A DNA stretch of 64,000 bases, taken from positions 57,009 through 121,008 of the forward strand of contig SUWY01000002.1 of assembly GCA_015061245.1 (NCBI GenBank), in the 5' to 3' direction. Below, one piece after another: positions 61,962-64,000 of this stretch; position 1 is the first letter of the stretch; each line of letters opens with the position of its first letter. The notes beneath the pieces were generated by a model, which was given only the letters and a program-made list of their open reading frames with translations, did not search any database and was not told the DNA's origin. The position numbers were made by a program, and so were the translations under genes. This DNA comes from Bacteroidales bacterium (lineage in GTDB: Bacteria > Bacteroidota > Bacteroidia > Bacteroidales > Marinifilaceae).

Positions 61962-64000
61962 ATGAAATTAAGGTTTTTCACGATTTTCTGCTTATTGCAG
62001 GCATTTCTTGCGACAGGGATATTTGCACAGAGTGCAGACACTTTTGTTCAACAAGTGCCACAAATGTTAAGTGGTTATGTTACAGACAGCCGCAGTGAAA
62101 AACTTTATCTTCATATTGATAAGGAGAGTTGCTTGCCCGGTGACACCCTCTTCTTCAAAGGGTATTTGGTTTCGGCAGTAACCAATCAGTTGGTAGATTT
62201 CAGCCGATACATATACGTTGAGTTGGTTGATAGAAAGGATTTGGTATATATCCGAGAAAAGGTAAGCAAAGATACGGTGAATAACGGCTTTATCGGTTAT
62301 CTTCCCATGTCCGATAATCTTCGACAAGGCGAATACTTTATCCGAGCCTACACCTACAACATGCAAAATGATAAAGAGGATTACATTTATCGTAAACGCA
62401 TACGCGTAGTTTCGCCCTATGACAACCGTATTCAATGCAAAATAGATGTGGAACCACGTGGTGGAGGCAAACGTACCCTAAAACTTACCTTTCTTAATGC
62501 ACAGAACGAACGCTACGATAATGTAGTATTTCAATACAAAATCCCGGGAGAGACTCCCGACACATTGTTGGGATTGGGTAATACCGGTTACAACGGTCTT
62601 TGTCGCATAGATGTCAACGACCCCAAATCCGACCATATCTGGATCAGTTTTGATAACAATGGGGCGTGGGCATTCCAAGAGTATCTTCCTATTCCCGGAG
62701 CTAAACGAGATTTTTATGTTCAACTCTTTCCCGAGGGAGGTTCTCTATTGGAGGGGGTAACTCAACAAGTAGCCTTTAAGAGCGTGGGCCGTGACGGCCT
62801 TGCCATTCCCATAACGGGAAGGGTGTATGATAATCACGGAGCTGCACTTATCACCTTCAAGAGCAACCATTTGGGCATGGGTAGTTTCACACTGACTACA
62901 ACTACGGGAACAGAGTATAGAGTGGAGTGTATAGACAGTTTGGGAACTATAAAAAGTTTCCCGTTATATACTGACGAGCAGAGCAAATATGCTTTACAAC
63001 TTCAAAGTGATATGGAGAGTGTCAGTTATAAAGTTCTTACCGCAAATGGAGCGTCTCTTTCGGATAAATATGTGTTGATACACTCTCGCGGCATAACCCT
63101 GGCTCTTTTCCCTGCCGAACAGATGAGTGGCAGGGTGATGAACCTAAACACAGCTCCCGAGGGAATCATTCACTTTGCACTTATCGATGACAGGGGTGTA
63201 ACCTATAGTGACCGTTTGTGGTTTCATAGAGCAACAAAACGACCTGCAATAACAGTAGAGAGTTTAAAGGATAATGTGCCTCCTCGCAGTAGTGCCAAGA
63301 TGTCACTTGGTTTAAGTGATTTTGGAGGCAACTTTTCACTCAGTGTAACTCATGACGGTCAAATGGATTATAATGAGGCTCTTGGAGGCATTGAGGGTAA
63401 TCTGCTCTTAACATCGGATTTGGAGGGTTATGTAGAGAGTCCCGGATACTATTTCAGTGGCGATTACTCATTAAAACAACATGATATGGATGTTTTAATG
63501 TTGACTCAGGGTTGGCGCAGATTCAATATTAATGATGTCCTTCAAGGCGCACCGGTTGTACCGAAACTCTTCTATCTGGAACGCGGTCAGTTCCTGAGTG
63601 GCCATGTGAAGAACTATTGGGGTAAGAAATCGTTAAACAGCGATATAATCCTTATTGGTACAAATGGAATAGCCAGAAAACTTCAAACCGACTCCACGGG
63701 TCACTTCGTTGAGAATGATATATGGTTTGACATAGGAACTCGTTTTATAGTCCAGGCCTTGCGTAAGGATGGTAAGGATAATCTGGAGTTGGAACTGGAT
63801 AATCAGGAGTTTAGAGATTCACGAAACATAGAGCCTTTGTCTGTCTGTTTGGCTGACAATGCCTTCTATGAGCGTTACGGAAAGGATTATGTTTTTGCCG
63901 ACAACGGAGAGCGTATTCAAACTTTGGGAGAGGTTCGTGTACAAGGAGGAGCTGCATATTTGAAACAAGAGATAGTCAAAGAAGCCCTTGAAAAGGAGAT
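61962..64000 (+). CDS. Large exported protein, MG2-like N terminus leading to a TonB plug-type region (3' end outside window)
   Basis: 679 codons in the window, start ATG at 61962, signal peptide ending IFAQ (about residue 23). EKLYLHIDKESCLPGDTLFFKGYLV is the start of a macroglobulin-like (MG2) domain found in Bacteroidota proteins annotated as TonB-dependent receptor plug proteins. The middle shows repeated beta-sandwich text. Near the right edge, IQTLGEVRVQGGAAY resembles the LxEVxVxG stretch that opens a TonB plug domain. A role in outer-membrane uptake or export is likely but unproved. Divergent from the split-kinase operon. Confidence 0.75.
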   Translation, partial: MKLRFFTIFCLLQAFLATGIFAQSADTFVQQVPQMLSGYVTDSRSEKLYLHIDKESCLPGDTLFFKGYLVSAVTNQLVDFSRYIYVELVDRKDLVYIREKVSKDTVNNGFIGYLPMSDNLRQGEYFIRAYTYNMQNDKEDYIYRKRIRVVSPYDNRIQCKIDVEPRGGGKRTLKLTFLNAQNERYDNVVFQYKIPGETPDTLLGLGNTGYNGLCRIDVNDPKSDHIWISFDNNGAWAFQEYLPIPGAKRDFYVQLFPEGGSLLEGVTQQVAFKSVGRDGLAIPITGRVYDNHGAALITFKSNHLGMGSFTLTTTTGTEYRVECIDSLGTIKSFPLYTDEQSKYALQLQSDMESVSYKVLTANGASLSDKYVLIHSRGITLALFPAEQMSGRVMNLNTAPEGIIHFALIDDRGVTYSDRLWFHRATKRPAITVESLKDNVPPRSSAKMSLGLSDFGGNFSLSVTHDGQMDYNEALGGIEGNLLLTSDLEGYVESPGYYFSGDYSLKQHDMDVLMLTQGWRRFNINDVLQGAPVVPKLFYLERGQFLSGHVKNYWGKKSLNSDIILIGTNGIARKLQTDSTGHFVENDIWFDIGTRFIVQALRKDGKDNLELELDNQEFRDSRNIEPLSVCLADNAFYERYGKDYVFADNGERIQTLGEVRVQGGAAYLKQEIVKEALEKE

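Overview
The window reads as chromosomal DNA of a member of the Bacteroidales (phylum Bacteroidota); genus is not decided here. Support: many genes are preceded by the Bacteroidota housekeeping promoter (TAnnTTTG at -7, often with TTTG or TTG about 19-20 bp upstream), Shine-Dalgarno sequences are mostly absent, and the gene families are typical of the group (DUF2723 membrane protein, DUF1573 and 6-bladed-propeller lipoproteins, PepSY-like proteins next to a two-component system, TrpB2, FtsX-type double permeases). No rRNA, prophage, insertion sequence or CRISPR array was seen.

Layout. 1-11 kb: thrA (runs off the left edge), clpP-clpX, a lipoprotein pair (DUF1573 and propeller), prfB, a large DUF2723 membrane protein. 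10.9-11.3 kb: tRNA-Gln(TTG), tRNA-Leu(CAG), tRNA-Leu(GAG). 11.3-20.7 kb: a four-gene MacB/FtsX-type ABC exporter operon facing an NtrC-type regulator and kinase; between them lie a near-consensus sigma-54 promoter and two identical palindromic sites. 20.8-25.4 kb: an AmgK-like sugar kinase and three secreted proteins of unknown role. 25.4-31.3 kb: pyrE with a SRPBCC protein, an OmpR-type two-component system with two PepSY-like exported proteins, and pdxST. 31.3-39.2 kb: galM-transporter-galK, a sigma-70 family factor, rpmH, an unknown protein, yceD-rpmF-fabH, and a DUF486 protein.

39.3-54.7 kb holds the most unusual locus: seven tightly packed co-directional genes encoding an ABC ATPase; an ABC-2 permease fused to an M1-peptidase-like domain without HExxH and to a golvesin-like domain; TolC; a lipoprotein adaptor; an RND pump; a second RND pump fused at its C terminus to an ABC ATPase; and a second ABC-2 permease. 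A perfect 17-bp palindrome lies just upstream. The layout suggests a tripartite RND exporter co-assembled or co-regulated with two ABC modules.

54.8-64 kb: recO-rdgB, rsgA, trpB2, then a second notable locus: two paralogous membrane histidine kinases flanking one response regulator. One kinase keeps the phospho-acceptor His but has a ruined ATP-binding domain; the other has an intact ATP-binding domain but Arg in place of the His. Divergent to it is a large exported protein (TonB plug-type, cut by the right edge) whose promoter is preceded by a tandem 10-bp repeat, a good candidate site for the regulator.
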